From: Armillaria gallica
Lineage: Eukaryota > Basidiomycota > Agaricomycetes > Agaricales > Physalacriaceae
DNA: 64,000 bases
Assembly: GCA_037576215.1 (NCBI GenBank)
Contig: JBANDB010000008.1
Coordinates: 1,984,001 to 2,048,000, forward strand
Reading direction: 5' to 3'
Both the position numbers and the translations under genes were made by a program. The notes beneath the pieces were generated by a model. It searched no databases. It was given only the letters and a program-made list of their open reading frames with translations, and was not told the DNA's origin. Below, piece after piece: positions 1-11,795 of the stretch. Numbering within the stretch: position 1 is the stretch's first letter; each line of letters begins with the position of its first letter.

Positions 1-104
1 CCCGGGCAAACACGTTCTCAGAATTATCAATGTCTTCGGCCAAGGGTGGATGGCAGCCGGTAGTGATCCTTGCCAAAAATGGAGGCGCCATTCAACGCGA
101 CAGG

Positions 105-112
105 TATAAAAG
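105..112 (+). promoter_or_regulatory. TATA box of the microexon cysteine-rich gene
   Basis: A TATAAAAG box lies about 63 bases upstream of the ATG at 175, and a CT-rich leader separates the two. Position and sequence fit a core promoter for the small gene that follows. This is a sequence match only; no transcript evidence is available. Confidence 0.6.
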
Positions 113-174
113 CCTGCTATGTTGACACCCCACTTCATCCCATTCTACAAGGTCTTCCCTCTCTCTTCTCTACA

Positions 175-718
175 ATGTGTTACTACCGACAGTGAGCGTC
201 GTCGTCCCCATCCCCTCTCCTTTGTTGCTGACTTCCATCCTTAGAGTCCGAAACGTCTACACAAGGTCAGTGTCGCGTCGCGTCTCCTTCGTTGACTGTA
301 ATGCTCACCTACCTTCAAGATGTGGTCACGGTGTTACTTTGGTACGTATCATCGTAAGTATGCCTCGGCTCTGCTGATAACTGTACTCGTCTCGCCAGCC
401 GGATCAGGAGGTATGACATTAATTAGGCACTCGCGAGGAAATACTGACTGGGTGCATAGATACGATGCAATCTTGTCAATTGCAAATTCAGCACTACGCA
501 CCCTGGCCATTGCAGGCCACCGACTTGCACCAAGAACTGTTGGCAATAGTGAGTGTCTGGATACCCGACTCCGCGCGTCACCGTTTCTAACGTACCCATA
601 CAGCCGACAATACCCTCAACAATATTGTTTGTTTTCATTCCTCAGTGGCGAGCTCATCTGACGTATGTTGTCTCTAGCGCCTAATATTGACGGTTATTGC
701 CCGCAATGCCGGAGATAG
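175..718 (+). CDS. Small cysteine-rich protein made of microexons (function unknown)
   Basis: Seven exons: 175-191, 245-265, 320-341, 399-410, 460-548, 604-626, 678-718. Together they encode 74 residues. Every intron is 49-57 nt with GT..AG ends and a CTGAC/CTAAC-like branch site. The protein starts MCYYRQVRNVY, then has RCGHGVTL, a run of Cys pairs (C27, C32, C42, C47, C51), CWQYRQYPQQY and ends NIDGYCPQCRR. It has nine Cys plus His16, which suggests metal binding, and no signal peptide. From memory, similar short proteins (VRNVY..CGH...CWQYRQ..PNIDGYCPxC) recur unnamed in mushroom genomes; I know no function. Reading through intron 6 gives a shorter ORF ending at 661, but splicing restores the Cys-x2-Cys tail, so the spliced form is preferred. 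The 12-nt exon 4 and 17-nt exon 1 would be missed by most gene finders. Confidence 0.8.
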
Positions 719-1011
719 GCAACGTGGGCACCCTCGAAGCCCCGCTGTACCCAACTGTCTGGCGCATTTTTGACGCTAAATGATATGTTATATACGCGAC
801 ACGCTTACTAGTCACTTCTAATAATTTGGTTCATCAAAGAACGAATATGTAATACATCATATCTATTCTCTTATCATACAAGGAAGTCGGATCTCAACAA
901 AGGAACAGGAAGGAACGCTACTCCACCGAGCGTATGATCAAATTCTCCCAAGTCGATAATGACAAACCGGAGCGAAAGCCAAGGGAAGAGATCTCATGGA
1001 ACCTCGGGCAA

Positions 1012-1484
1012 TCAATCATCCACAATGTTATGTTTTTTCTTGAGCTGAGCCAGCTCCTCTTCTCTCCGAGCAAGGTCAGCTTTTGCTGCGGCGGCGTCTT
1101 GCTTAGCCGGCATGTGGTAGAGCACGACGATATAACGTTCTTGGAGATGAAATCCGTTCAGATGATCAAGAGCATTCTTAGCCTGGCGTTCGACAACTCA
1201 GCCGTGGTCACCGGGAGAGAAGAGAAACGCACGCACGTCCATAACATCATCAAATACGACGAACGCCGTGCCCTTCGTTTTTTGTTCATTCCCTATCCGT
1301 ATTTGTCGAATTGTTCCATAGCGTCCGAACAAATCATATAAATCCTCCCCGGTGATTTGGTAGTTGAGATTTTTTACGAATAGGATGCGATTAGCGCCTG
1401 GGGGAAGCTATAGGAGCCGATTGTCAGCTGAGCGGTGTTCTAATGGAATACAATGTCACTTACCGCTGGGCGTGGCACGGACAT
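1012..1484 (-). CDS. SF3B6: SF3b14a/p14, U2 snRNP branch-site RNA-binding protein
   Basis: Three exons (1464-1484, 1237-1407, 1012-1182) give 120 residues; human p14 is 125. One RRM fills the protein: RNP2 is ILFVKNLNY and RNP1 is KGTAFVVF, followed by the conserved GFHLQERYIVVLYHMPAK segment. The C-terminus is a charged helix ending KKKHNIVDD. In the known complex, p14 sits on SF3B1 and contacts the branch adenosine in the A complex, in the nucleus. The splice sites restore the family sequence with no gaps. The plus-strand open frame at 934-1341 is antisense to it and not a gene. SF3A3, another part of the same snRNP, lies further along the window. Confidence 0.95.
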
Positions 1485-2046
1485 GATGACGGTTAACAAC
1501 TGAGAAAAGAACGATCTTGTTTGCCAAGCAACAGAATCACAAATACCGGCGCCTTTCCTTACTGGGATTCCTGCGCCTCAGAGCTCTGGCAATTGCCATC
1601 GAAGTTCACACAAGTTTCCACCAATAGTTCACCGATACCGCACAGGCGACATTTTACTCAAACTATATTTCTCTTTTGGTTTCTTTGAATAAAATTTCTC
1701 ATCCGAACAAGCTTGCGCCTTTCTGTCGGTATCAGCGTCCCGAATGGCCTGGCCACGGGTATCATTGAAAAAAATTTGACCCAAGTCGATGGTATATGCG
1801 GCGGGGCGCAGCATCGCAACAGTCACTACGCGGCTAGTGACCTTCAGATGGGGCAATGGCGCCTGACACAGCAGGGATCCCGGTGACGACGTCGTAGTGC
1901 TTAAGATATCGGTGCCCATGGCTACTCGTGTGCCTCAAATCTCTTTAAAGTGACATGGCCCGCCTTTTTTCTTTTCCCCTCGCAACAGTGCTGGTCACTT
2001 CTTGCAAGCGCATCAACTCGGGTGCTGGCCACCACAAATCGGAACC
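1485..2046. other. Intergenic, divergent promoter region
   Basis: This stretch separates the starts of SF3B6 (minus) and the four-TM protein (plus), so it should hold both promoters. A 96-codon minus-strand open frame at 1629-1919 has no recognisable features and I do not call it. No repeat or RNA gene seen. Confidence 0.5.
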
Positions 2047-2677
2047 ATGCTGAAGCCACCGCCCCTACGGTCTCTCAAGATAACTGATGCGCCCAAACTC
2101 CCATTCCACGTACCACCAGCCATGTTTTATCTCACATGCGTATCACTAGTCAATACTCTGCTCGTACTCGCGTTTTCCTTGCTTGATTACGGTATTTTGT
2201 CGTTGTGGGTTAATCCCGCGGCTTGTGTCGTCACCATCATATTCCATTGCTCGGTTATAGCCCTGTCCAGGCAGAAAAGAGATATCGAAAACCCCTCTTA
2301 CTTTTCCACGATCGTCGTCTGCACGTACCTATTGGCTCTCGTATGGTTTTCGTCTATGGTGATTACTGTCGCTGTCCTTCTTTCTCACAAGGGGGATTTC
2401 ACAGTGGACGGCCTCCGTCGTTATGGCCTCCACGTATCCATCTACACACAAAGATTGCAATGCGTCCTTGCGGCCGTGGAATTTCTTCTGATGGCCGGGA
2501 TAGGAGTGAACGGGCATCTGCTAGCCAGAAAGGAGGGTGATCCTGCAAGTTGGAGACCGCCTGCGGATGCAAAAATCGTACATCAGGTGCGTTGATGGCC
2601 GTTGTGTTCGTAAGATTGTGATCCTCAATCGCTTTTAGCCCGTTGTGATCCAGACTACATTTGCGCCCACGTACTAA
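2047..2677 (+). CDS. Four-TM membrane protein, uncharacterised
   Basis: Two exons (2047-2586, 2639-2677) give 192 residues. An open frame continues past the first exon to a stop at 2595, but a GTGCGT donor at 2587 and an AG at 2638 extend the tail to QPVVIQTTFAPTY. The ATG at 2047 is the first in frame. Four hydrophobic segments are visible at about residues 23-50, 54-75, 91-118 and 141-160, separated by short polar loops (for example RQKRDIENP), so both ends probably face the same side. The layout resembles the many fungal MARVEL-like/tetraspan membrane proteins of unknown role. No catalytic motif seen. Confidence 0.7.
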
Positions 2678-2849
2678 CGAACTTGACGACGAGCGCTTAG
2701 CTGTTATTGGCATAATTTTTTGAAGTTCGGATATAAAGTTCCTTTCAGTTCGCAACACTTTGGATCCATAAATAGAATACATGATAATGACTGTCTTGTG
2801 CAACAAATGAATTTAATGCTCCTTTCAAACAATTATTAATTCATACCAA

Positions 2850-3245
2850 TTACATCCACTGCTTCTTGGAAAGCCGTTCCACATCTGCACATTCATTTTG
2901 TCCACGTACACACACGACTGTCGCGCCGTCTCGGCTGTCTATGTCGGGTATTATACACTTGATGTCTTCGACGTTTGGACAAGGACATTCTCTGGGAGCC
3001 TTGACACATTCTAGGGTTCCAGGGCACAAATAACGGTTGCAGGATACTTAAAATGGGACCGATGAATAAATTAATTCAATTGAAATGGGAAGTAAATACG
3101 CACTGCCCTCCGAATGGGCGGCCCACTGCGAAGCACCAGAAGGCTGGTGTTGTTCTTGCTGGCGGAACATGCCATCGAAGAAGTTGAATTGGGCAGATAT
3201 AAGCCCCACCATGAATATCAATGCGAAGGATAGAGAGGATAACAT
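2850..3245 (-). CDS. LCL2: Long chronological lifespan protein 2 homologue
   Basis: Two exons (3104-3245, 2850-3046) encode 112 residues. A signal peptide comes first ([19 protein letters not shown]), then a glutamine/histidine-rich linker [13 protein letters not shown]. The conserved cysteine core follows: [14 protein letters not shown], then [14 protein letters not shown] and a later VVCV. This order of Cys residues is that of the fungal LCL2 family, named from a yeast lifespan phenotype and linked to ER-associated degradation. The N-terminus and disulfide-type Cys pattern imply an ER-lumenal or secreted protein. The intron falls between the linker and the Cys core. Biochemical role unknown. 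Confidence 0.88.
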
Positions 3246-4436
3246 GGTGGTGGTCAAACTCAAAGCGCAAGACGCGAACGAAACTGGCAAATGACACGTT
3301 ACCTCTATCACGTGTCGAAACTCTCGACAAGCAAGAACAAACTTGCGCTCTTTTCGTCGGAGTGGCAAGTTCAGACCCTTCGAGGCTTCGACTGCTTTCA
3401 CTCAACCCGTCCTCGACACCTCTCGCTTCGACCGTTGGCGCTGAATTCTTATTGTATCAGCTTTAGAACGCCCAGCGCTGATTCCTGCCTACCGAGTCGA
3501 CACGCCGTCCACCTCGACCCCAATTGGCCTCAATTCAGTTGCGCCGCTTACAAGGCTACAGCTTCTGGCGTCACTTGGACAACATGCTCGCAGACTCACT
3601 CTTCTCCTGTTTTATCTCCTGTTTATATCCGGCCAAAGGCAGTTTGACCAACGCAAGCACAATGACACTGTGACCTGCCCGTTTCTCCGGTCATATTATT
3701 ACAACAAATTTTCCGAATGCCCTGGTCTTTGCTAAATGTTGACCAGGCTGCAGCATGCTCTCCCACCGCGCCGCCGCCACCCAACTCTATCTGTGCAGGA
3801 TCTATCAAGCATCAGGAACAATAATAGTGCTGCGCCCAGGCTTTTTATGGACCATCTCGGGGCCTAATCTTAAGCGTCAGACGGACGGTGCATCAACCAA
3901 CTATCTACGTCAACATCTTGCCGAGCATGCACATGGCTTTAGTAACTGGAAACGGAAACAATGCACGCCTTATTGTCCTTGCCAGCAGCTTTGTTCTACC
4001 ATGTTCTTCTGACATTTGAAACAGTGACAACGCGATCCATTGATCATTGACTCTACCTGGGAACATACCTAGCATGCTTGGTAGCTATTGGGTAAAGCAT
4101 ACTATCTACCGAGGTCTGTCCGTAACTTGAGCTTTGAGCTCATGTTGACAACGGTACAGCCAGGCTGTGGCGTTTAAATTCCATGGAATCCACGGCGCAA
4201 ACTACTATCCAATTGCTGACCAAAATCAATATAATATACACACAACGAGGTGCTAAATGCTGGTGGCAATATGTATAGTTTATAGAATATGACTGTTGTC
4301 TCGGGAGGATCGATTTCGTAGAGAGGAAATGTTGATAGATACTCGAACAAAAATAATGCAATTAGATATGCTTTGCGGGAGGAAACGAGCGAAATGATCT
4401 GCGGGAAAGGAACAAGTGTGCCAGCTTGGCGTCCAA
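3246..4436. other. Intergenic region, no supported gene
   Basis: About 1.2 kb between the start of LCL2 (minus) and the stop of the next minus-strand gene. Open frames of 60-118 codons occur on both strands but none has a domain, good codon bias or sensible splice partners. No tRNA, repeat or transposon remnant seen. Confidence 0.5.
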
Positions 4437-5390
4437 TTACAGATCCCCAGCCTTCTCGTCTGCCTCTGCCTCCATGATATGCCGCCTCTTCTTTTTCTCA
4501 GCGTCTGTCAACGTCGGTTTCTTGTCCGACGATCGTGTGTGATACCGACGCGGCGTAGGACTAGCAGAAACGCGAGGCACCTTGCCTGGAGTCTTCTTGG
4601 GTGTTGAAGGAAGTGGATGTAATTGTACCGGTGTGGATTTCAGCATGTATTTCCTTTGAAGCTCCTGCGTTTTTGGGTCTGCAGACCACGCAATGGACTC
4701 TCCCTCTTCCACGACGGCAGACGCTTTCTTCGCTCTCCTACGTGGCGGCAAGTTCTCTTTATGAGAGTCTTTGTAGAGATCTGGAGGAGGGGGAAGGATG
4801 ATAGGAGGAAGCATTTCGATATCTGTGTCTGGATATACGTCAAAACCAGGGTAGTGAATAGAATGGTCTGGGGGTGTAGGGATAGGTTCTCGTGGAGGTA
4901 GTGACGATGTTGATCGAGTGGCGATGGATGAAGGAGTAGGACGAGGTGCCTCAGCGCCAGCCGCTTTGTCCTTCTGCGTCGAGGAGCTAGAAAGACGTGG
5001 AGAGGGGGCCAGGGCGTGGCGTGACGACGAAGGCGCATCTTCCTCAGACTCTGACGAAGGAAAAAGCGAACCACACGTCGAGGGCCCTCCCACTGAGCTG
5101 AAATCGAGCTTCTTTGCTGGACTGCCTGGCCCTTGGAGAATCTCTGTAAAACGAGCAGGAGAGGCTAGACGTCGGCGTAAAGGGCTCTTTACAGTCTTCT
5201 CTGGTGAGAAAATACCCTCCCCAAAGAGAATTCGACGTTTTGTAGGGCTGAAAGGCGTCGGGGTAGGTGAGTGAGCCCGTTTGTGTGGTCTGTTCGATTT
5301 GAAAGGGCTCGTAGGTGGTGGCAGGTTAGAGCCCGCTGGCAGGAAGCGTTCAAGCGGCCATTCTCTGAGAGGGCCAGGACGCGTAGACAT
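4437..5390 (-). CDS. Disordered Ser/Pro-rich protein with many CDK-type sites, function unknown
   Basis: Single-exon gene of 317 residues. The open frame begins at 5447, but I prefer the ATG at 5390 (MSTRPGPLREWPLERFLPAG) because the upstream 19 codons are low-quality and this start begins a conserved-looking block. The chain is rich in Ser, Pro, Arg and Lys with repeated SP/TP sites (SPTPTPFSPTKRR, FSPEKTVKSPLRRR, SPTPRRYHTRSS). A KEN sequence occurs in SHKENLPP. The last 25 residues form a charged helix. The KEN sequence and dense S/T-P sites suggest a cell-cycle-regulated nuclear protein, which is inference. No enzymatic domain is visible. Confidence 0.65.
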   Translation of the reverse strand: MSTRPGPLREWPLERFLPAGSNLPPPTSPFKSNRPHKRAHSPTPTPFSPTKRRILFGEGIFSPEKTVKSPLRRRLASPARFTEILQGPGSPAKKLDFSSVGGPSTCGSLFPSSESEEDAPSSSRHALAPSPRLSSSSTQKDKAAGAEAPRPTPSSIATRSTSSLPPREPIPTPPDHSIHYPGFDVYPDTDIEMLPPIILPPPPDLYKDSHKENLPPRRRAKKASAVVEEGESIAWSADPKTQELQRKYMLKSTPVQLHPLPSTPKKTPGKVPRVSASPTPRRYHTRSSDKKPTLTDAEKKKRRHIMEAEADEKAGDL

Positions 5391-5750
5391 AGTTATACAG
5401 CGATTATTCGGGAGCTGGGCGTCGCAGTGATGGTGGAAAGTCGTCAAGAGCGGTTAGAAAAGCGGGGGAAAATGGAAGAACATAAGGGAATTATGCCATG
5501 CCTGGGCCACGCCTTATCAACAAGACCCCGATCACTTGTTCGGGGTCCCAAGTGTGACAATAGGATCACCTGACTCGTGACATCGCGTTTTTCCTTTTCT
5601 GATTGCACTTTTTTGTACCGAGTCATTCTGACTGCAGAACTGTACCCTACTAGACCCTAGTAGGCTACTGTACCCGTATAACACGGGTTTAATACACCTC
5701 TCGCGCCTAGACTTGGATTGAAACTAGATTCCAAATTAGATGTAAATTTA
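5391..5750. other. Intergenic, upstream of disordered protein and 3' of RPA190
   Basis: 360 bases between the start of the minus-strand disordered protein and the RPA190 stop. It holds that gene's promoter and the RPA190 terminator region. Nothing else seen. Confidence 0.5.
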
Positions 5751-8700
5751 CTACATTTTTGTGTCTATAGGCATCACGACGTCGAAGACCCCCGTGCCGG
5801 TCAAGTTGGGTCGTCCTAAAACAATGTTTCCAGAAGGTGTTGATAGGTCATCGAAATCTCCGTAAAGCGTCGCGTCAGACAAAAAGGCTGCCGTGGTCTC
5901 GTACGACGCCTTCAGCAGCGGTGATGGATTTGTGGATATGCCCTTCCGATTGAATGGTTTGTAACCGCCCTCGAACGTCTAGAACAACATGTCAGCGGAA
6001 CTGTATTATGAATAAGTTTCAGCTGCGCACCATATAATCTGCAATAAGCTCCAGATGACGCTGATCCACCTTGATACTATAAACACCGAAGACACCACTC
6101 ATTTCCCTCAAGATAGCAGCTCGGGCCATCTCGACACCATACGTCTTCAGAATGGCATAGATATCGTTCGAGTACGTCTCGCTGTCCTCCAGAACGCCCT
6201 CAACATCCGGGACGCAAAACTCCCACATACCCCTAAAATTTGATCCGTTAGTTGTGAGCTTCGGAAATGTTGTCAATATAATAGTCTTTAATTAAAAATT
6301 TTCTCGCTTACCGTCACCCGGCTGTCACCGCTTTTGCCGTCTGATTTGACCTGGAAGCAGTCGGTAATGCCAGGGATCTGTCGGATGATGGTTGAGCAGC
6401 AAGCCCGCTCCGCGATACCGATGAAGAGCAATTTGGGCATTTCAGAGGAGAACTGAGGGAAAGATTAATAGGATATTGACAAGGCTTGATGGGCATGACA
6501 TACCTCGAGGGTGAACGTACACCGTGACTCGGAGAAGTCAAAAGATGTGCACTGGTGGAGATGACCCATGAAGAGATCAGCCACGCGCTTCGCATTCTCT
6601 TGTAGTCCTTTTGACCGAGCCTTGACTACGTCCTCAGAGTCGGATTCTGAATCAGAGGCGAACTCGGCCTCTAGTTCAGCTTCCATATCCTTTTCTTCCT
6701 CCTCCTGTTCCTCATCATCCTCATCATACGTGGCCTGCTGTTTTCGCTGACGCGCTCGCTTGGCATCATCGGCGTCACCATCCCCGACTTCGCTACCCTC
6801 GTCATCGCCTCTTTTCTTTTTTGACTCGCCGGCATCGTCATCCCCTCCATCACCATCAGCCGGGCCTTCTTCCCTTGTCTTCTTCCCACGTCCCAGTTCT
6901 GCCATCTGAGTCTTGACATCAGTATCCAGCCGCTTCATCTCGTTGACGATCTCCCTCTTTAGAGTTAGTGGGAACTTTGTAGCGAAACATGCAAGGATTT
7001 CGGAAGGGTCAACTTCATGTTCTGCGATGTACTCTGCTTCGGGGAAGAATGTGATGTCGAAAAGATACTCCAGTCGTCGAGCAGCACCCTGAGCTTTCAG
7101 TTGCTCCGTGACAGTAACCTTTTCGACGACTTGGGATAACGTCAGTTTGCTAGCACGCTTACAAAACATGTCAATGTCTGCTTGGGGAATACCAGGGCGA
7201 ACTTTCATGGTCATGGAGGGCGTCTTGGGTTTCTGAGACGCTGTCATAACGATCTCACGTAGACGAGGAATACCGAGCGTGACGTTTGCAGCACCATGAC
7301 CTAGTAAAAAGTGTTAACCCGCCAGATCAACAAAAGAGAATATATACTTACCGGCAAAATGGAAGGTGTTCAGAGTCATCTGGGTGGATGGCTCCCCAAC
7401 ACTAGTAGAAGACAGTGAGACAAAGAAGGGAAACAGGATTATGACAATTACCCTTGGGAAGCCAGTAGTCCCACAGCCTCTCCGGGCTCTACTAAACTGC
7501 GCATGTACTTGACATTCGTCAACATCTTGAAATGACTACTAGAAATCAAATCAGTCCGTCGTTTGAACCACGTCTCTTCGCCCTTTTTGTTGATTAGATG
7601 ATGTGGGTTCTTTTTGATATAATCGTCCCTCGCTTTAGCAAAGCCCTCGGAGACACTTCCCATATGACGACTAGGGCTGTATAGAGACAACGCGGGGTCA
7701 TACATGTTTTGCTTGGGATCCTCCTTGAGCGCCTTAAGAGTCCTCTTCATGTGCCCCAAAGCAACCTTCTGGTCGACAACGTCTTTCAGTTGTGCGGGTT
7801 CTAGAAGGCTAACGAAAGATGTCTCATTGGCGGCGAGAAAGTCGAACTGCTGGAGATGTTTTTGTTTCGTGACATCGAGTGAATCTCCCCCATAATGGAA
7901 TTGGTAGACGGACGAATCGCTGCCCCGAACTGTGTGGTCATAATGCACGCGTATACCTTCCAAGTGCTTGATGAGACACCGCTGCAAGTACCCAGAGCGG
8001 GACGTCTTGACAGCTGTGTCAATGAGACCCTCACGGCCTGCCATGCAGTGGAAGTAGAATTCTTGTGGTTTGATTCCTGTTAAGAATCGGCTCGCAACGT
8101 ATCCGCCGGAGATCGCTCTGGTCTCAAAGGGGCGGAACGAGGGTAAGGTTTTTCCACTGACCATGACGGGCACCCGGCGACCCTCGAGTTCTTGCTGGCC
8201 AAGACCACATGATATTTGCCGTGCATTGACCTCTGATCCCTTTGCGCCGGAACGAGTCATAGCCTGCATGTGATTATGGGGAAACTTTCGCAGGAGATGA
8301 TTGGGCATGCAAGCTTCAGAGATAGATGAGGTGAGTTTCCCGAGCTTGGACTTGACAGTCATGTCCAATCCAGCCATTTTGCTGTCGTCTCTCAGCACTT
8401 CCTCCAACAGCTGTTTCAGAGCTTGCGGGACGTCTTCCGTCGGTGTATTCGCCAGGGAAGGGAAATTCTCGATAGAGCCTTCTGTACCAAGGTTCTTTCC
8501 GCGATCTAGGATATCTCTCCGCGTAGTGTCCCCGACGGGAGTCAGCGTCAAGTCGTCCATCCTACATGTAAACGCACGGTGCTGGAGGAATTTGGTGAAC
8601 AACCGACTGAGGATTCCTAGCAGTTGCCCAGCGACGTCTGCTCCGTACAACTCGTAGACGGAATGAACGAGACCATATTCAGAAGCTCCAAACGCAGCCT

Positions 8701-11688
8701 TATCAAGAACGCCACAGAGGAGCTCCCCATCCCTGAAAATGACTATGTCTTCCTTTGATGAAGGTCCCCAGAGTTTCCTGGCACTTTGGTCCCAGCCGTG
8801 AGATTTAGGCCCAATCGATCGCGTGGGGTTATGTTTTTCAAAACCGTGGAAATCTAAGTTTTGAATAAGTCAATGGCAATATGACAGGCATTAACAACTC
8901 ACAATCTGTTTACCAGTCCACAGTGGCCGAGGTTTCCAGATCGTGGGTGGCAGAGTAACCAAACGATCACCGACAACTTCGTCGGCTCGGAGGGCACCAC
9001 AGAAGCTGGAAATACTCCTCACGCTCAAAGAAAGCGTCCTGAGTGGTCATCCAGACGCCTGCAACGACATGATCTTGGATGAGTCCTCGCAGAGGATTTC
9101 CAGATGTCGGGACAAGATATTGATTGTCGGTATTTGCGATCATTTGAGCCTCGGCTCTGGCCACCTGATTTTCTACACAAGACCAGGAAATTGTCAGACA
9201 CTACTGTATGTCGACAAAAACCAACTTACGAGGAAAATGAATATTCATTTCTATGAAAATATGTTCAGATAGCAGTGGTGTTTATAGCAAACGTTAGGTC
9301 TTACCGTCACCATCGAAATCCGCTGTCGAAAGTATATATATCAATTACAGAATCATTATAGAGGGACGAATGGTCCGTACCATTATAGGAATTACTAGAG
9401 CAGACAGGACGACTGAGACCAATGCAAATGAAAGATCAAGATCGACGAACCAATTGGCGTAATGCATACGAATAGTTTTCTCTCCCTGTAGGATGCGGGC
9501 CTTGTGTGCCATCATACTTGGCTTGTGAAGCGTAGGTTGACGGTTGAGTATCAGCATGTCGCCATCCCGAAGATGTCGGAGAACTTTCTTGTTAATTGCT
9601 GGTGTCCGCGTGTACAGCCCACGTCTACCAGAACCAGCATGCTCTTCGGTTTGGGGTGTCATGAGTTGGTTAGCAATTGCTGTTCTTTGCTCTATTGAAA
9701 GTTTATCCTACCAAATGTCCATCAGCGGAAAATATCAAGCCAAAGAACAAAGCGCTATACCAGTGACACTTGGTGACCATCTTCGTACTCCACAATTGTT
9801 GCCCCCGGATGTTCACGTGGACCCGCAATTACTCGCTGTCGCATCTCGACGACGTTCATTGCCGTAACTGGTTCGGGAAAGTAAGTTTCGTGGCAAAGAC
9901 CGGCGGAATACCGATTTCATTGGGTTCAATGTTGACGTCGGGAGAAATAACAGATCGTGCGGCATAGTTAACACGTTTACCCTTCCGTAAATTCAGGAAT
10001 CAGAGAAGATATCGATGTCTGGACACGTACCATCATATGCTTTCGGAACAATCCTTCCTTCTTCTCCAGACCCTGCTTCACACCGGCAGGCGGAAGCTTG
10101 CCTTGTCTCACGGGTGCGGGATTTTTGGTACTGTCCATAAAACTGTTGACATTGATCTGCATCTGAAGGAGAGCATCCAAAAGACTGCCCATTAGCTTTT
10201 TCCTTTCTGCCTCATCATAATCGGGGCCCTTCTGGGAGACGTTTCGCAGGCTGAGATTGAGATCTCTGAGGCGATACGATGTGTTCAGTACTTTAGCTAG
10301 GAGCTCATTTTGAGGATGTTCGAATAGAACGTCGCCCATGGAAGCAGGTGGGCGGAATCGGGTAGGCGCGACGGGGATCACCTCGAGGAAGAACATATCA
10401 GCAGATGCAACTGAGAGTCCTTTGGAATTGCGTTTCGCGAAGGCACCGTGTTTGCCGTAAAGCAAAGAGCACATTGTCTCCTCGTTTCGGAACAAACGAC
10501 GAAGATGCGCTCTGCATTCTTCCGGAGCCATAATTCGTTCATTTCGTCCTCGTACTGTTTTGATTTTCCCATTTGCGGCACGCGGAAGAGCAGTCGTGGT
10601 TACTTCTTCATCTCCGTTCTCGTTATCCTCTTCATCTTCCAGGTCATCACCTTCTCCTTCACTGTCTGTACCGGAAGAGCCCATCTCGACGTCAGAATCG
10701 TCGCGTGGAGATTTCTGGTGAGAAGTAAACCTCTCCGCCTTCTCTAGAAGGAGGACATCCGGGCGTTTCTTCAGCTGCTGACGTTTTTGTTTTTCGGACA
10801 AATCGTATTCGATGATTTTCGTATGGCTTTCCTTGCGGAATGTGTAGGCAAATCTAGAAAAAAGGTCAAGATAGACGTGGAGCCAATAAAAAAATACGTA
10901 CGATGAGCAATCCTTGTTTTGACATTTATTCAATATTGTGCTCTTCAAAAATTCGTTGATCAAGTCTTTCCGTGCCTGATAGACTAGCGCATCTTTATAG
11001 TCGTCCCTCTTGCTACTGGAGGCACGGCTCAGCTGAAGATGAACATATGCCTCCACCCGAGAAATGAATTCATCATCCGGTTCAACGTCACCCGCTTCCT
11101 CCTCCTCTGGTAGGTCTTTGCCTTTCCCCTTCCCTTTCGGCCGCTCGGTAAGTGTACCGGCAAGGTGCAAATCGTCAACTCCTTGAGCCGCGCTTAGTAG
11201 TCCATACTCAAGAAGTTTGAATTTCGCGGCGTATCTTGATAGCTGTGGAGATTGTTACAATGGAACTCAGACCGCACGTGTAATGGACTTACCACTGTCC
11301 TGGACATCTTGAATCTATGACAGAATAGACAAGTTCCACGCAACAAGTTGTACATATTCGTCATAAATAATGGGTGGAAAACCGGTGCTGGAAGTTCTAT
11401 GTGACCAAAATGCCCTGGGCATGTAAAAAACGTCAAGCGACAAGTTGCACATCTACAGAGGTTACGGTGAGTAGACAGTCATGGAAGATGAAGATGGACA
11501 CACATGTCCTGTCGGTCACTGGGTCCAAGAGCCGGATCGTAGAGTCCGCCAGAGTTGGGTCGGTTCAAATCATCGAGAAGTATCGGGTTGACAATTTGTT
11601 TGACCGAAATACGACGAACATCTTCGGCAGACAGAAATGAGAAGGATATTCCGGTTACGGAAGAGGGTAAGGAGTGGCTGATATTCAT
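5751..11688 (-). CDS. RPA190: DNA-directed RNA polymerase I largest subunit (three frame breaks)
   Basis: Sixteen exons, 5' to 3': 11504-11688, 11293-11452, 10902-11242, 10031-10853, 9761-9981, 9451-9707, 9381-9394, 9305-9322, 9230-9250, 8903-9172, 7452-8853, 7352-7401, 6504-7300, 6312-6452, 6031-6258, 5751-5978. They total about 1,719 codons once three frame breaks are repaired. Landmarks: N-terminal zinc clamp [24 protein letters not shown], catalytic [31 protein letters not shown], the bridge-helix region, [17 protein letters not shown], and a very acidic Pol I-type insert (about 6,600-6,850 in DNA). The acidic insert and C-terminus identify Pol I rather than II or III. Frame breaks lie near 8774-8776, 8996-9003 and 9875-9877; the net change needed restores one frame. 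The gene is essential in fungi, so assembly error is more likely than loss. Confidence 0.93.
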
Positions 11689-11795
11689 GACCGTCGGTTC
11701 TCCTGTTCAAGACTCCAAAACGAGTGTAGGGTGTTCCACCCTTAGAAGCGCAATCCAGCAACGCGGTACGAATTCAGAGGACCAAAATTTTGCCA

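Noticed and set aside
934..1341. 135-codon plus-strand open frame
   Set aside because: It lies exactly antisense to SF3B6, whose RRM is clear on the other strand.
1629..1919. 96-codon minus-strand open frame
   Set aside because: No domain, no splice partners, and sits in a divergent promoter.
4918..5573. Plus-strand open frames antisense to the disordered gene
   Set aside because: Mirror of Ser/Pro-rich codons on the minus strand; no independent signal.
6600..6870. Acid-rich, repeat-like stretch as a tandem repeat locus
   Set aside because: It encodes the known acidic insert of the Pol I largest subunit.
5751..11688. RPA190 as a pseudogene
   Set aside because: All three lesions are tiny indels and splice sites and motifs are otherwise perfect, so assembly error is the simpler view.
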